Assembly: GCA_934667425.1 (NCBI GenBank)
Contig: CAKULV010000032.1
Coordinates: 1-39,549 of the forward strand
Direction: 5' to 3'
DNA length: 39,549 bases
Source: an uncultured Kiritimatiellota bacterium
GTDB taxonomy: Bacteria > Verrucomicrobiota > Kiritimatiellia > RFP12 > UBA1067
Shown here: piece by piece, positions 13,835 to 22,879 of the stretch
How the letters are laid out: the number at the start of each line of letters is the position of its first letter
Position numbering within the stretch: position 1 is the first letter of the stretch
Notes under the pieces: model-generated
Databases searched by the model: none
Seen by the model: the letters and a program-made list of their open reading frames with translations, nothing else
What the model was told of the DNA's origin: nothing
Position numbers and translations under genes: made by a program

Positions 13835-15472
13835 ATGCTGGAGAAGATCATAAACTGGTTCCGCAAGCCAAAGTTCAAGCGGGAAATAATCGTAAACGTC
13901 GAGAAGCTGGAGACTCGCGTCGCCGTCATGGAGAATGGACGGCTTGAGGAGTACATGGTGGAGCACCCGGAGGAGGAACGCCTCGTCGGCTCCGTGTTCA
14001 AGGGCCGCATACAGAATCTAGAGCACGACCTTCAGGCGGCATTCGTGGACATAGGCCTGTCGAAGAATGCGTTCCTGCATTACTGGGACATGTCTCCCGA
14101 TGTGGACGCCTTCCTCGACGATGTCGATGAAGCGCAGAAGGGCTCGAAAAAGGACGGCAAATCCGGAAAGCGCGGCAAGGGACGCCAGCCGAAGCTCTCC
14201 AATGAAGACATCGAGAAGAGATTCCCCAAGGGTTCCGAGATAATCGTGCAGGTCACCAAGGGGCCGATATCCACCAAAGGACCGCGTGTCACGGCAAATC
14301 TCTCGATACCTGGCCGCTACCTGGTGATGATGCCCGGAGAGAAGGTTCGCGGCGTTTCGAGGAAGATCGGCGATGCCGCCGAACGGAGTCGCCTCAAGAA
14401 GATACTCGACAGGCTGCTCCTGCCAGACGACGTTGGCGTGATCGTACGCACAGCCGGCGCCGGAGCGAGCCCCAAGGCATTCGCCCGAGACCTGCGCAAC
14501 CTGCTGGAATCTTGGAACGAGCTCAAGGGGAACGTCCGCAACCTGCGTACACCTTGCTGCGTATACCAGGAACCCGATCTCGTTGAGCGCGTGGTGCGCG
14601 ACTGGCTAACGGAGGATATCGACGCCGTGGTCATCGACGATGAGAAATCGTACGAACAGATGAAGTCCCTGACATCCAAGATATCGCGCCGCGCACAGAA
14701 GAAGCTGAAGCACTACGACGAGGTGAAGAACATCTTCGACCACTACGGCGTCTCCCGTCAGCTCGACGAGGCCTTCAGACGGCAAGTCCCGCTAAAGAGC
14801 GGTGGGTACCTTGTGATCGACGAGACCGAGGCGCTTATCGCCGTGGATGTCAACACCGGCCACCACAAGAGCAAAGAAGGCAAGGGGTCTCAAGAGGATG
14901 CCATACTCGAAGTGAACCTCGAGGCGGTGGAGGAAGTCGCCCGCCAGCTACGCCTCAGGAACATCGGAGGCCTTGTGGTCCTCGATCTCATCGACATGAA
15001 GAGCCGCAAGCACCAGAAGCAAGTCGAAAAGGCGTTTAAGACGGCTCTCAAGCGCGATCGCGCCAGGACAAACGTGCTGTCGATATCCGAACTCGGTCTG
15101 CTCGAAATGTCGCGCCAGCGCCAGGAGGAGTCGCTGCTGTCCATGCTCACGTCCACATGCCCAGTGTGCAATGGCCATGGACTCGTGAAATCGCCGCTCG
15201 CGATATCCATCGAGCTTCAGCGGCAGCTCACCGCCCTCCTCAAGCGCGCAGACGCCGAGAAAAGACCGTTCGTGCCGAAGATACTGATCGCACCGGCAGT
15301 GTTCCAGCGTCTTCGCACCGAAGACGCGAAGATCCTCGCGGAGCTGCAGGCCTCCTTCAACACGAAACTGACGTTCGTGTCGGAACTTCACAGGCACCCT
15401 GAATCATTCGCCATTCTCGACTCCGAGTCCGGCAATGTCCTCTACTCCTCAAAAGGAAACAGAAATGCATAG
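13835..15472 (+). CDS. rng: Ribonuclease E/G family endoribonuclease
   Basis: A 545-residue RNase G-type enzyme for rRNA maturation and mRNA decay. It has an S1 RNA-binding domain (about 45-165) interrupted by a Lys-rich insert (about 100-128, QKGSKKDGKSGKRGKGRQPK), and the catalytic DNase I-like region with LIAVDVNTGHHK and GGLVVLDLIDMK holding the magnesium-binding aspartates (near residues 337 and 380). The zinc-link CPVCNGHG is near 441. There is no long disordered RNase E tail. TGAGGA precedes the ATG, 8 bases after rodA. The mre-rng neighbourhood is also known from Proteobacteria, where rng follows mreBCD. The last 8 bases overlap the lptD start. Confidence 0.95.
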   Translation: MLEKIINWFRKPKFKREIIVNVEKLETRVAVMENGRLEEYMVEHPEEERLVGSVFKGRIQNLEHDLQAAFVDIGLSKNAFLHYWDMSPDVDAFLDDVDEAQKGSKKDGKSGKRGKGRQPKLSNEDIEKRFPKGSEIIVQVTKGPISTKGPRVTANLSIPGRYLVMMPGEKVRGVSRKIGDAAERSRLKKILDRLLLPDDVGVIVRTAGAGASPKAFARDLRNLLESWNELKGNVRNLRTPCCVYQEPDLVERVVRDWLTEDIDAVVIDDEKSYEQMKSLTSKISRRAQKKLKHYDEVKNIFDHYGVSRQLDEAFRRQVPLKSGGYLVIDETEALIAVDVNTGHHKSKEGKGSQEDAILEVNLEAVEEVARQLRLRNIGGLVVLDLIDMKSRKHQKQVEKAFKTALKRDRARTNVLSISELGLLEMSRQRQEESLLSMLTSTCPVCNGHGLVKSPLAISIELQRQLTALLKRADAEKRPFVPKILIAPAVFQRLRTEDAKILAELQASFNTKLTFVSELHRHPESFAILDSESGNVLYSSKGNRNA

Positions 15473-17675
15473 GCGCATTCTCTCAGTAGCCACCACCATG
15501 CTTGCGACGGCGGCGACATCGCTGCAGGCGCAATTCCTGAAAGACCTCCCGACGCCTCCGCCAAGGGGGAAGTTCGGGGAGATCACCTTCTCGGGCGGCA
15601 ACCTCGCCGCCAGCCGGAAGACGGGCGAAATGAGGGCCACGGGCGACATCAAGGCCAAGTCGGGAGAATACCGTTTCTTCACGAAGGAGCTGACAAGAAG
15701 TGCAGATGGCGTCTACTTCTTCGGAGACGGCGCAATGCTCACCACCTGCTCGAACAACGTGGACGACCTTCACTGGAAGCTGACCGGAACGTTCATGTAC
15801 GAGACGGACAAGGCCATCACCGCAAAGAACACATGGCTGTATTTCGAGGACATCCCCGTGTTCTGGCTTCCGTGGATGTACTACCCGCTAAACACGAACT
15901 ATGGCTTCAGATTCCTGCCCGGCTACTCAAACAGGTGGGGCCCCTTCTTCCTATCCGGATATGTATACGACATATGCAACGAGGTCGGCGGCAGCCCACT
16001 CGGTCTCGGAGGAAGCACCTACTTCAACCTGCGCCAGAAGAACGGTGTTGAAGTGGGGCAGACCATCCGCTGGCGCATGGGGGACTACGGCAAGGGCAAG
16101 ATCAAGGGGTTCTACGCATGGGACGAGGACTATGACCGGTACGACCGCCACTGGAACGATTCGAGCCACTACAACTACCAGAACTGGGGCAGCGACGTGG
16201 ATCGCAAACGCTACCGCTTGATCCTCGAGCATCGTTCTGACTTCACCGAAAGGGATGCGCTAAACGTCAAGGCTCAATACATCTCAGATTCACACTACCT
16301 TCGCGATTTCGCACGGATGGACAACCGCTATGAGACGATTCCCGTCAACGAGGCGTGGTATGAACACCGCGAGAACATGTGGGCAGCGGGCGCATCTGTA
16401 TCCGGTCCGCTGAACGACTTCTATTCCGGCGTGGCTCGTCTGCCGGAGGCTTGGCTGTCCATCGAGCCGCAGCCTCTATTCGGCCTTCCAGTCAACTACG
16501 AGTCGCAGACGCGGGCAGGCTTCCTGAACCGCCAGTTCGCCAAATATGGATCGACAGACCCGATGTACCGCTATGCGCCCTACCTGGGACTCAGCGGACG
16601 CGGGGCAGACTACCAGGCGTTCCGGGCGGACTCAAGCCACAGGGTCACACTGCCGTTCATGGTCTATGACGTCCTGTCCATAGTCCCGCGCGCCGGATAT
16701 CGCGCCACCTGGTGGAGCGACTCCGGCGACCCGGACAGCGATTTCCTCGCGGCCTCCGGCGATGCGATGTACCGCGGCATCGCAGAGGTCGGCGTGACCG
16801 CGTCGGCTCGCGCCCAGGCGTGGCTGAACAACGAGTGGCAGCACATCTTCGAACCGTACATGGACTACTCGTTCCAGGACGTGAAGTACGGAAGCGGGAA
16901 GAAGAACCGCAACTACATCTTCGACAACTACGACGGTTCGGTCGATTGGCTCGACCAGTTCGGCTTCGAGGGACGTGGACTCCCGTACAGCTGGCACGGC
17001 ATAAGGCCCGGCATACGCAACTACCTCCGCAGAGCCGACGAGAACGGCCGTACGCGCCCAATACTCGAGACCGACATCTACGCCGCCGTGCCGTTCCGGG
17101 ATGAGGGATACATAAAGAGAGGCAGGTACGCAGGATACCCCAAGGACATGAAAGACGGGTTCTACAATCGCCATGACTGCGTAGTGCCTGGGGCCATCCT
17201 CAGATTCAGGCCGTCGAACCGAATCACGATCTCGTCACGGACGGAGTATGACGTCGATGGCGAGAATGTCGCTTACGCAGACTGGAATTTCGAGCATCGG
17301 CTCACGCAGGATTTCTCCTGGTACATAGGATACATCGGCAGAGACCACCACATATGGGAATACGTACCGTCCGAATACGACCGCTGGAACTACCAGCTGT
17401 CCAACATAATCCGCATCGGGTTTGAGCATCAGGTATGCGACTGGTTCGCCTGGTCGCCATTCATCAGATGGGATGCCAGGTGCGATGAGCTGGACGAAAC
17501 CGGCGCGTGGTTCGACTTCCTCACCGACTGCATAGGATTTCGCTTCTCGGTCAATTACGAGAACGGCATACGCCGTATAGACATGTCTAAGCAGAAAAGC
17601 GACTTCAACGTCGGCTTCGCGATATACTTGCGCTGTCTCGGACCGAGTTCGATGCTCGATCTCGCGAAATTCTAG
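15465..17675 (+). CDS. lptD: LptD-like outer-membrane LPS-assembly protein
   Basis: A 736-residue secreted protein with a signal peptide (residues 1-23, ending SLQAQ). A short OstA-like beta-jellyroll part comes first (TGDIKAKSGEYRFFTKEL, then MLTTCSNNVDDLHWKL). Then comes the LptD hallmark at the jellyroll/barrel junction: AKNTWLYFEDIPVFWLPWMY, followed by FRFLPGYSNRWGPFFLSGYV. The remaining 550 residues alternate aromatic strands as in a beta-barrel. It would insert LPS or a related lipid into the outer leaflet. Only scattered cysteines are seen, so the LptD disulfide pattern is not clear. The ATG at 15465 has AAAAGGAAA upstream and overlaps the end of rng. The gene converges with a minus-strand gene only 4 bases away. 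Confidence 0.7.
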   Translation: MHRRILSVATTMLATAATSLQAQFLKDLPTPPPRGKFGEITFSGGNLAASRKTGEMRATGDIKAKSGEYRFFTKELTRSADGVYFFGDGAMLTTCSNNVDDLHWKLTGTFMYETDKAITAKNTWLYFEDIPVFWLPWMYYPLNTNYGFRFLPGYSNRWGPFFLSGYVYDICNEVGGSPLGLGGSTYFNLRQKNGVEVGQTIRWRMGDYGKGKIKGFYAWDEDYDRYDRHWNDSSHYNYQNWGSDVDRKRYRLILEHRSDFTERDALNVKAQYISDSHYLRDFARMDNRYETIPVNEAWYEHRENMWAAGASVSGPLNDFYSGVARLPEAWLSIEPQPLFGLPVNYESQTRAGFLNRQFAKYGSTDPMYRYAPYLGLSGRGADYQAFRADSSHRVTLPFMVYDVLSIVPRAGYRATWWSDSGDPDSDFLAASGDAMYRGIAEVGVTASARAQAWLNNEWQHIFEPYMDYSFQDVKYGSGKKNRNYIFDNYDGSVDWLDQFGFEGRGLPYSWHGIRPGIRNYLRRADENGRTRPILETDIYAAVPFRDEGYIKRGRYAGYPKDMKDGFYNRHDCVVPGAILRFRPSNRITISSRTEYDVDGENVAYADWNFEHRLTQDFSWYIGYIGRDHHIWEYVPSEYDRWNYQLSNIIRIGFEHQVCDWFAWSPFIRWDARCDELDETGAWFDFLTDCIGFRFSVNYENGIRRIDMSKQKSDFNVGFAIYLRCLGPSSMLDLAKF

Positions 17676-17679
17676 GCCG

Positions 17680-19089
17680 TCACTTCTTCAGCTTCATCCA
17701 TATCGGGAAGCGGGATGAATGTGACTGATCCTGCGAGTGCCCGAGTCCGCCATTGCCGCGCAGCCCGCCTTCGAGCTCCGAGAGCCGTTTGAGAAGAGCC
17801 TGCTGCGCGGATTCAGCATTCCTGCGGAGCTCTTCGTTTGCCTGCCTTTCGGCGACCAGGTCCCGCTCCCTGTCCTGAAGCATCTCACGCAGCCTCTGAA
17901 TCTGCTCCTGAAGCCGCTTCACATCCATCACCTGCGCCGCGAGGCGATCCGCCTCTGTCCGCTTCTCGTTCAGTTCGCGAGTGAGGTCCTTGATACGCTG
18001 CCCGCTCTCGTACGCGGACTTCTCCGCGACAAGGCGGAGCGCGTCCAGTTCCTGCCGGAGCTGAACAGTCCGCGGATCTGCGGGATTGGCGCGGAGGGCC
18101 CTGTTCTTCATGTCCTGAACGTCGCCGCCGATCAGCTTAAGTATCTCAACCCTCCTTGCCGCAAGGCGCTCCGAGCGCTCGCGCCACCGCCTCTGCGCGG
18201 CCTCGGCCTCGGCCTTCTCAGATTCCAGAACATTCATGAGGTCATCGGCCTCGCCTCGCAGAAGCCAATATACCGCAGCCTCCGTATCGGCGGCCTCCTT
18301 CGCGTTGGAGGGGAGACGGCGCATCTCGCCCTCAAGCGTCAAGGTCTCCTGCTTGGCCGCAGCCGCCTGGGCCTCACCCTCTTCCGCCCTCTTGCGAAAC
18401 ACGGCGGCCTCTTCACGTGTAGCGGCGACCTCGGCAGCCCCCTCTTCGGCCTTTCTGCGAAACGCTGCCGCCTCTTCACGGACTGCCGAAAGTTCCGTTT
18501 CAAGCGCGGCGGCCCTGGCGAGAAGTTCCGGAGACTCGACGTGCACAATCCGCTCCTTCTCGACCACCTTCTCCACAGGGACTTCTCGCACAACCTCCTT
18601 GACGACCTCAACAGGAACTTTGACAATCTTCTCCACAATCCTTACATTGTCCCCGAGGTCGGAGTCCGTCTCCGGCGACCGGGCCGAGGGCGGATCTTCC
18701 GTCGCCACAGGCGTCTCCGCCGTCTCGGCAACCGCAGCCTCCTCGCCATCCAAGGACCCGACCTCTTCCGTGGCTACATTTCCCCGCCCACCTTCCTCAA
18801 AGGCCGGCACGACCTCTATTAGCTTCGCTCCCGGCGGAAGCCGCCCGCTCTTGAGGAGCGCATCGGCGGCATGCTTGTTGAAAGGCCCTCTGGGAGTCCC
18901 ATCACCGATGTCTATGGCCCAGCGCATATCCAGGAAAGGCACCTCTACGGCCGGCCGCCAATTCTCGCCGTCCTCAGACACATCCTGGCCAGGCTGTATG
19001 CGCCCCATCCTTGCCCACTCGATCAGACGATCCTTCGTCTCAGGTCCGAAAGTGTCATCCTGCGTCCTCAAATACCATTTGTCCGACAT
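17680..19089 (-). CDS. Tandem GYF_2-like modules with long coiled coil (longer paralogue)
   Basis: A 469-residue protein. Residues 5-45 (WYLRTQDDTFGPETKDRLIE and WARMGRIQPG) match the GYF_2/DUF4339 pattern, and a second similar module follows (about 56-92, WAIDIGDGTPRGPFNKHAAD). Then come an acidic linker, a repetitive V-E-K segment (VEKIVKVPVEVVKEVVREVP) and about 270 residues of predicted coiled coil rich in Glu, Ala and Arg. There is no signal peptide or membrane helix. GYF_2 modules are thought to bind proteins or peptides, so a cytoplasmic scaffold is a reasonable guess. It is the third gene after proC and a shorter paralogue, 24 bases downstream. GGGGGGAC precedes the ATG. Specific function is unknown. 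Confidence 0.8.
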   Translation of the reverse strand: MSDKWYLRTQDDTFGPETKDRLIEWARMGRIQPGQDVSEDGENWRPAVEVPFLDMRWAIDIGDGTPRGPFNKHAADALLKSGRLPPGAKLIEVVPAFEEGGRGNVATEEVGSLDGEEAAVAETAETPVATEDPPSARSPETDSDLGDNVRIVEKIVKVPVEVVKEVVREVPVEKVVEKERIVHVESPELLARAAALETELSAVREEAAAFRRKAEEGAAEVAATREEAAVFRKRAEEGEAQAAAAKQETLTLEGEMRRLPSNAKEAADTEAAVYWLLRGEADDLMNVLESEKAEAEAAQRRWRERSERLAARRVEILKLIGGDVQDMKNRALRANPADPRTVQLRQELDALRLVAEKSAYESGQRIKDLTRELNEKRTEADRLAAQVMDVKRLQEQIQRLREMLQDRERDLVAERQANEELRRNAESAQQALLKRLSELEGGLRGNGGLGHSQDQSHSSRFPIWMKLKK

Positions 19090-19113
19090 TGTCCAGTCCC
19101 CCCAGTTAGCCCA

Positions 19114-19797
19114 TCAGTGCTTCATCTTGAAGAATCGCTTCGCGCCAGACGCGCCCATTCTGGCCAGTTCGGCTTGCGCCTGCCGCTCCAGCCGCGCAAG
19201 CGCGTTTGAGCGGTCGTTCGCGAACACGTCGCGCACAGACGCAGGCGGCGCATCGGAGATGACCTCCGGCTCGACCACATCGGTCGTCCATTCGCGACGC
19301 CTCTTCGCCGTTAGCCTGGATAGCGTCGCCTCAAGTTCCGCAACCTTCGACTCCCCATCCTCGGCCCGCTTGCGGAGGGCGGCGGTCTCCTCCTTGGCGG
19401 AGGCGACCATGGCCTCCATCTCGGCGATCGAGCGCTCGGCCTCTTCCTTCAGTTCAGCCATTGCCGCTTCCGCTTCCTTGCGGATTGCCGCGATCTCCTT
19501 CACGGATGCTCCGTCATGGTCATCCCGGTATATCCGGCAATTCTCCGAGAGGGAATTGGATTTCTTCAGGTCCTCTATCACCGCCCGGTGCGTAGGGCCA
19601 TAGAACTGCCCGGGCTCGTTCTCGACGATCCAGTCCATTTCAAGGGACTGCTCGAGCGAGGCGAGTTTCCATGACTTCAGATCCCGCGAGATTCCCGCGA
19701 ACGGATCCACGCGGCCATCCTTTGCCCACGAAAGGAGCGTTTTGCCGTCGACGGGGCCAAACACCTTGCCGTCGGCATTCTTGACGTACCAGCTCAT
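19114..19797 (-). CDS. Tandem GYF_2-like modules with coiled coil (shorter paralogue)
   Basis: A 227-residue relative of the next gene. The first GYF_2-like module is at residues 3-45 (WYVKNADGKVFGPVDGKTLL), the second at about 56-92 (WIVENEPGQFYGPTHRAVIE), then a Glu/Ala-rich coiled coil (about 98-165) and a basic tail. It starts at an ATG overlapping the proC stop (ATGA), so it is translated with proC. No membrane or export signal is seen. The shared two-module head and the adjacent position suggest tandem duplication followed by divergence of the coiled-coil length. Function unknown; a possible pair of interacting scaffold proteins. Confidence 0.8.
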   Translation of the reverse strand: MSWYVKNADGKVFGPVDGKTLLSWAKDGRVDPFAGISRDLKSWKLASLEQSLEMDWIVENEPGQFYGPTHRAVIEDLKKSNSLSENCRIYRDDHDGASVKEIAAIRKEAEAAMAELKEEAERSIAEMEAMVASAKEETAALRKRAEDGESKVAELEATLSRLTAKRRREWTTDVVEPEVISDAPPASVRDVFANDRSNALARLERQAQAELARMGASGAKRFFKMKH

Positions 19798-20600
19798 TTG
19801 CCGAGTTCCGCGCTGCGCCTTGCCGCCGCCGCAAGGGTATTCGCGACAACGTCCTTGACGTCGCTTGCCCGCATCACGTCCATGCCGGCGGCCGTCGTTC
19901 CTCCCTTTGTCGCCACGCCACTTATGAACTCGCCGAGATCGGCCCCGCTCTGGCGCAGATAGGCCGCAGTGCCAAGCATCGTCTGCTCTGCAAGCTTGCG
20001 GGCGACGTCAGCCTTGAGGCCGAGCTTCACGCCGCCCTCGACCATCGCCTCCTCCATGTATGCGAAGAACGCCGGGCCCGACCCCGAAAGCGCAGTCACG
20101 GCATCGAAATCGCGTTCCTTCAGCACAACAGTCTGTCCGGCGGCATCCAGTATGGAAGAGACCAGCCGCACGTCGGCCTTCGTCGCGTTCTTCGCCGGGC
20201 AGATCGCGCACATCCCCTCCTTCGCGCGCAGCGCGAGGTTGGGCATCACCCTGACAAGGCGCACTTTCGCCCCGAACATCTTGCGAAGCGTGGAGAGAGA
20301 CTTGCCGGCCACGATGGACACGACAAGCGTCTTTGACGTGAGCATGGGCTTCACGCGGGCGGCAAGCGCCGCGACATCCTGCGGCTTCACCGCAAGGAAT
20401 ATGGCGTTTGCGCAAGCCGCGACATCAACGGCGTCAGATACGGTCTTCACGCCATATCGCTTCGCCATCTCCCTTGCGCGCGGCGGGCACGTCTCCGCCA
20501 TCACCACATCCCCGAGGTCAAACTTGCCTGCGGCCGCGACCGCCTGCACGATCCCTTCCGCCATCTTACCGGCACCGAAAAAACCAAGCGTCTTATTCAT
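19794..20600 (-). CDS. proC: Pyrroline-5-carboxylate reductase
   Basis: A 268-residue enzyme that reduces pyrroline-5-carboxylate to proline with NAD(P)H, the last step of proline synthesis. The N-terminal Rossmann motif is GFFGAGKMAEGI (residues 5-16). FLAVKPQDV, VRVMPNLALRAKEGM and the C-terminal signature region (TALSGSGPAFFAYMEEAMVE and GGTTAAGMDVM) are all present. The ATG at 20600 fits the family start. There is no ribosome-binding site; the -10 box lies 7 bases upstream, so a leaderless message is predicted. It heads a three-gene unit with two GYF_2-like coiled-coil genes that have no obvious link to proline. Confidence 0.95.
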   Translation of the reverse strand: MNKTLGFFGAGKMAEGIVQAVAAAGKFDLGDVVMAETCPPRAREMAKRYGVKTVSDAVDVAACANAIFLAVKPQDVAALAARVKPMLTSKTLVVSIVAGKSLSTLRKMFGAKVRLVRVMPNLALRAKEGMCAICPAKNATKADVRLVSSILDAAGQTVVLKERDFDAVTALSGSGPAFFAYMEEAMVEGGVKLGLKADVARKLAEQTMLGTAAYLRQSGADLGEFISGVATKGGTTAAGMDVMRASDVKDVVANTLAAAARRSAELGK

Positions 20601-20607
20601 GGGTTGA

Positions 20608-20616
20608 ATTATACCA
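20608..20616 (-). promoter_or_regulatory. Extended -10 promoter of proC, leaderless spacing
   Basis: On the minus strand TGG-TATAAT (20616 to 20608) is followed by TCAACCC and then the proC ATG, i.e. 7 bases. Only a poor -35 candidate (TTGCGT, 19-base spacing) is visible, so the TGn extension probably compensates. Confidence 0.65.
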
Positions 20617-20692
20617 CACCCGCCCATCCATGACGCAACTTATGTATTCTGCGGCAACGCGTGCGCTAAAGCAAGAAACGAAGGGGTACGGA

Positions 20693-22879
20693 TCATGGCA
20701 AGGCCTTGGAGCGCTCGATCGTGAGGTTGTCTGCCCAAGCCTTGCCCGTCGCGCCCCTGAGCGTGACCGATATGCTGGGGCGCTCGCCGGCCTTGATGTC
20801 TTTGGACGCCCTGAAGGGCATGGAGATGCGCACCCAGTCAAAGCTGTTCACGTACACGTTCCGGAACGGATGCGTCACCACGTTCGCCCTGCCGTCGTTG
20901 ACGACGATCCTTACGCCGCCATTCGCCGCCGTCGAACCGCCGTTCGCCGCGCAGAACGCCTTGGGCGTAACGCCCTCAAGCTTCAAGTCGACTTTCGCGA
21001 CATAGTCCATCCCAGGCTCCAACGCCGGAAGCCGCCGCTTTACGACGTCGCCATCGGCGCCCAGCATCCTCGCCCCGGACGTCGGCGCCGCCCCCTTGAT
21101 CATCTCCTGGAATGACCTCGCCCTCTTCACAAGCGGCGACGCGACCTCACGCCACATGAGTTCCACCCTGCGGGCCTCAGCCGACGGTGCCGCCCCCTGT
21201 TCGGGCGCCACCTTTCTCGCGGCCTCCACGAAACATTTCTCCACCTCGTCGATGACAGCCGGCGAATAGACTTCCGTGAAGAGCGCGACGTCCGAAGGTG
21301 GATTGCCCATCGGGCCAATCGGAGTGTCAATCGTGTTGCCGCCGATCTCATCCACCCACTTGCGCTCGAATATCCCAAACGCCGCCTTGACGTCGTCCGC
21401 CGCCCTGCCATACATCAGCCTGTAATACTCGTCGAGGATCGCCTCCACATCGACGTCCGGATTCCAGCATATGCGCGAAAAGACATACCAGTTGAGATGG
21501 TTATAGAGGAACTGTTCGCATTCGGACTCGATGTACGCGCCAAGGATGTCCGTCTTATGTTGCGCGAAATACTCGCCTACGCACTTCGGCGTCATTGTCG
21601 GCACGTCGTCTATGCAAAGCGCCGCGAACTTGTTCATGTAGAGCCACAGCCACACCTTGCGCCCGAGCTTCCTGTTCCAGGCCGCTATCTCGTCGTTGTT
21701 CTTCTTCAGTATGTGCGGCTGATGGACCGACCACGGCCCCTTCTCGGCGACCATCACCATCACGTTGTCAGGTATCTCCACGGTCTCCGGCACGGCACGG
21801 TATCCGGTGTACGCCATCTGCGTAACGAAGCCAGGCACGCCCTCGGCCTTCAGACGGTTCGCAACGGCGACAGTGTTGGACCAGATAAGCTCCTTGCCCC
21901 AGTCGATGCCGTCGACATAGCGGGACCGGCAGCCCTCGCACTCGCATTTCGTAAGTCCATCTTGGCACATGATGTCCACGTACCTGCCTTGCAGGCAATT
22001 GAACGGCCAGCCGTTGTTGCCGCTTGAACGTACCGGAAGGCCTCGTGACGAGGCCGGCCGCCCGGTGAGATAGGCCTTTACGTCCTGATATATCTCCTCC
22101 CATATCCCAGACGTGTTGCAGATGTGTCCCTTGTGCTTCACCGTCGGGTCTATGTTGCGCTTGCCGCCCTTCAGCTGGAAATACTCCGGATGCGTCGCAC
22201 TGAAGCGCTCAAGGTACGCAAACTTGTTGAGCCCGTGGCAGCACGGTATGTGCCGCGTCTCCATGCGCAGGCGCATGGCGTTCAGGAACTGCTTCGGCCA
22301 CAGCTCCCTCGATCCGGCCTTGCGTACAGGCCCCTCGTACCAGTCGGACCCTCGATACGAATACCTACGCACCGAGAACGCCGGTGCCACGACCTCGTCC
22401 GTCAACGGAGCGGACACCATCTTCCTGTGCCGGATAACCGTGCCGAGCTCCCCGACGAAATAGAACCGCGTGCCGGCAAAACGCTCAAGGAACTCATAGG
22501 CCCCGAACACGCTCGCGCGCTCGTAGTACTGCGGCCAGATCCCCTTGCCGAGCGCGCTCACCGGATCGACCGACGGATCGTCAACACCTGCGACATAGGC
22601 GTCCATCCTGGTGACCTTCAGGCGGAACGCATCTCGCGCAAGGCCGTTAGTCACAACGCCCGCCTCCTCCGCCCACCGGCTCGCCCCAACGAACACGTGG
22701 CTCTTGCCGGGAGTCGGGCACTCCGACAGCGCCAAGGCCCCGCCGAGCGTCTTTCCGAGATGCTCTGCGACTTCCCTGGCGGCGAACCGCGTCACGCCGG
22801 AAGCATCTGGCGAGACCACCACCTCCGTGTTGCCGGCGGTGAAAAGCGCGGCGAGCAAAGCGGCGGCAGTCACCTGCAT
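20693..22879 (-). CDS. Secreted DUF4838 protein, predicted glycoside-hydrolase-like
   Basis: A 728-residue exported protein with a signal peptide (residues 1-16). The N-terminal part (about 18-150) resembles the non-catalytic alpha/beta domain found before GH67/GH20-type barrels (TEVVVSPDASGVTRFAAREV). The central DUF4838 domain has RHIPCCHGLNKF, the CECEGC motif near residue 311 and many conserved Trp residues. The C-terminal 150 residues look like a beta-sandwich carbohydrate-binding module (VDLKLEGVTPKAF up to AWADNLTIE). The substrate is unknown; DUF4838 proteins are common in polysaccharide-degrading PVC and Bacteroidetes bacteria. It starts inside the end of the FAD oxidoreductase gene (10-base overlap), so the two are coupled. 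Confidence 0.8.
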   Translation of the reverse strand: MQVTAAALLAALFTAGNTEVVVSPDASGVTRFAAREVAEHLGKTLGGALALSECPTPGKSHVFVGASRWAEEAGVVTNGLARDAFRLKVTRMDAYVAGVDDPSVDPVSALGKGIWPQYYERASVFGAYEFLERFAGTRFYFVGELGTVIRHRKMVSAPLTDEVVAPAFSVRRYSYRGSDWYEGPVRKAGSRELWPKQFLNAMRLRMETRHIPCCHGLNKFAYLERFSATHPEYFQLKGGKRNIDPTVKHKGHICNTSGIWEEIYQDVKAYLTGRPASSRGLPVRSSGNNGWPFNCLQGRYVDIMCQDGLTKCECEGCRSRYVDGIDWGKELIWSNTVAVANRLKAEGVPGFVTQMAYTGYRAVPETVEIPDNVMVMVAEKGPWSVHQPHILKKNNDEIAAWNRKLGRKVWLWLYMNKFAALCIDDVPTMTPKCVGEYFAQHKTDILGAYIESECEQFLYNHLNWYVFSRICWNPDVDVEAILDEYYRLMYGRAADDVKAAFGIFERKWVDEIGGNTIDTPIGPMGNPPSDVALFTEVYSPAVIDEVEKCFVEAARKVAPEQGAAPSAEARRVELMWREVASPLVKRARSFQEMIKGAAPTSGARMLGADGDVVKRRLPALEPGMDYVAKVDLKLEGVTPKAFCAANGGSTAANGGVRIVVNDGRANVVTHPFRNVYVNSFDWVRISMPFRASKDIKAGERPSISVTLRGATGKAWADNLTIERSKALP

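Noticed and set aside
17737..19603. Two overlapping plus-strand frames opposite the GYF_2-like genes
   Set aside because: Ser/Ala/Arg- and Leu/Arg-rich antisense of coiled-coil coding sequence; the minus strand carries the GYF_2 motifs and coupled starts.
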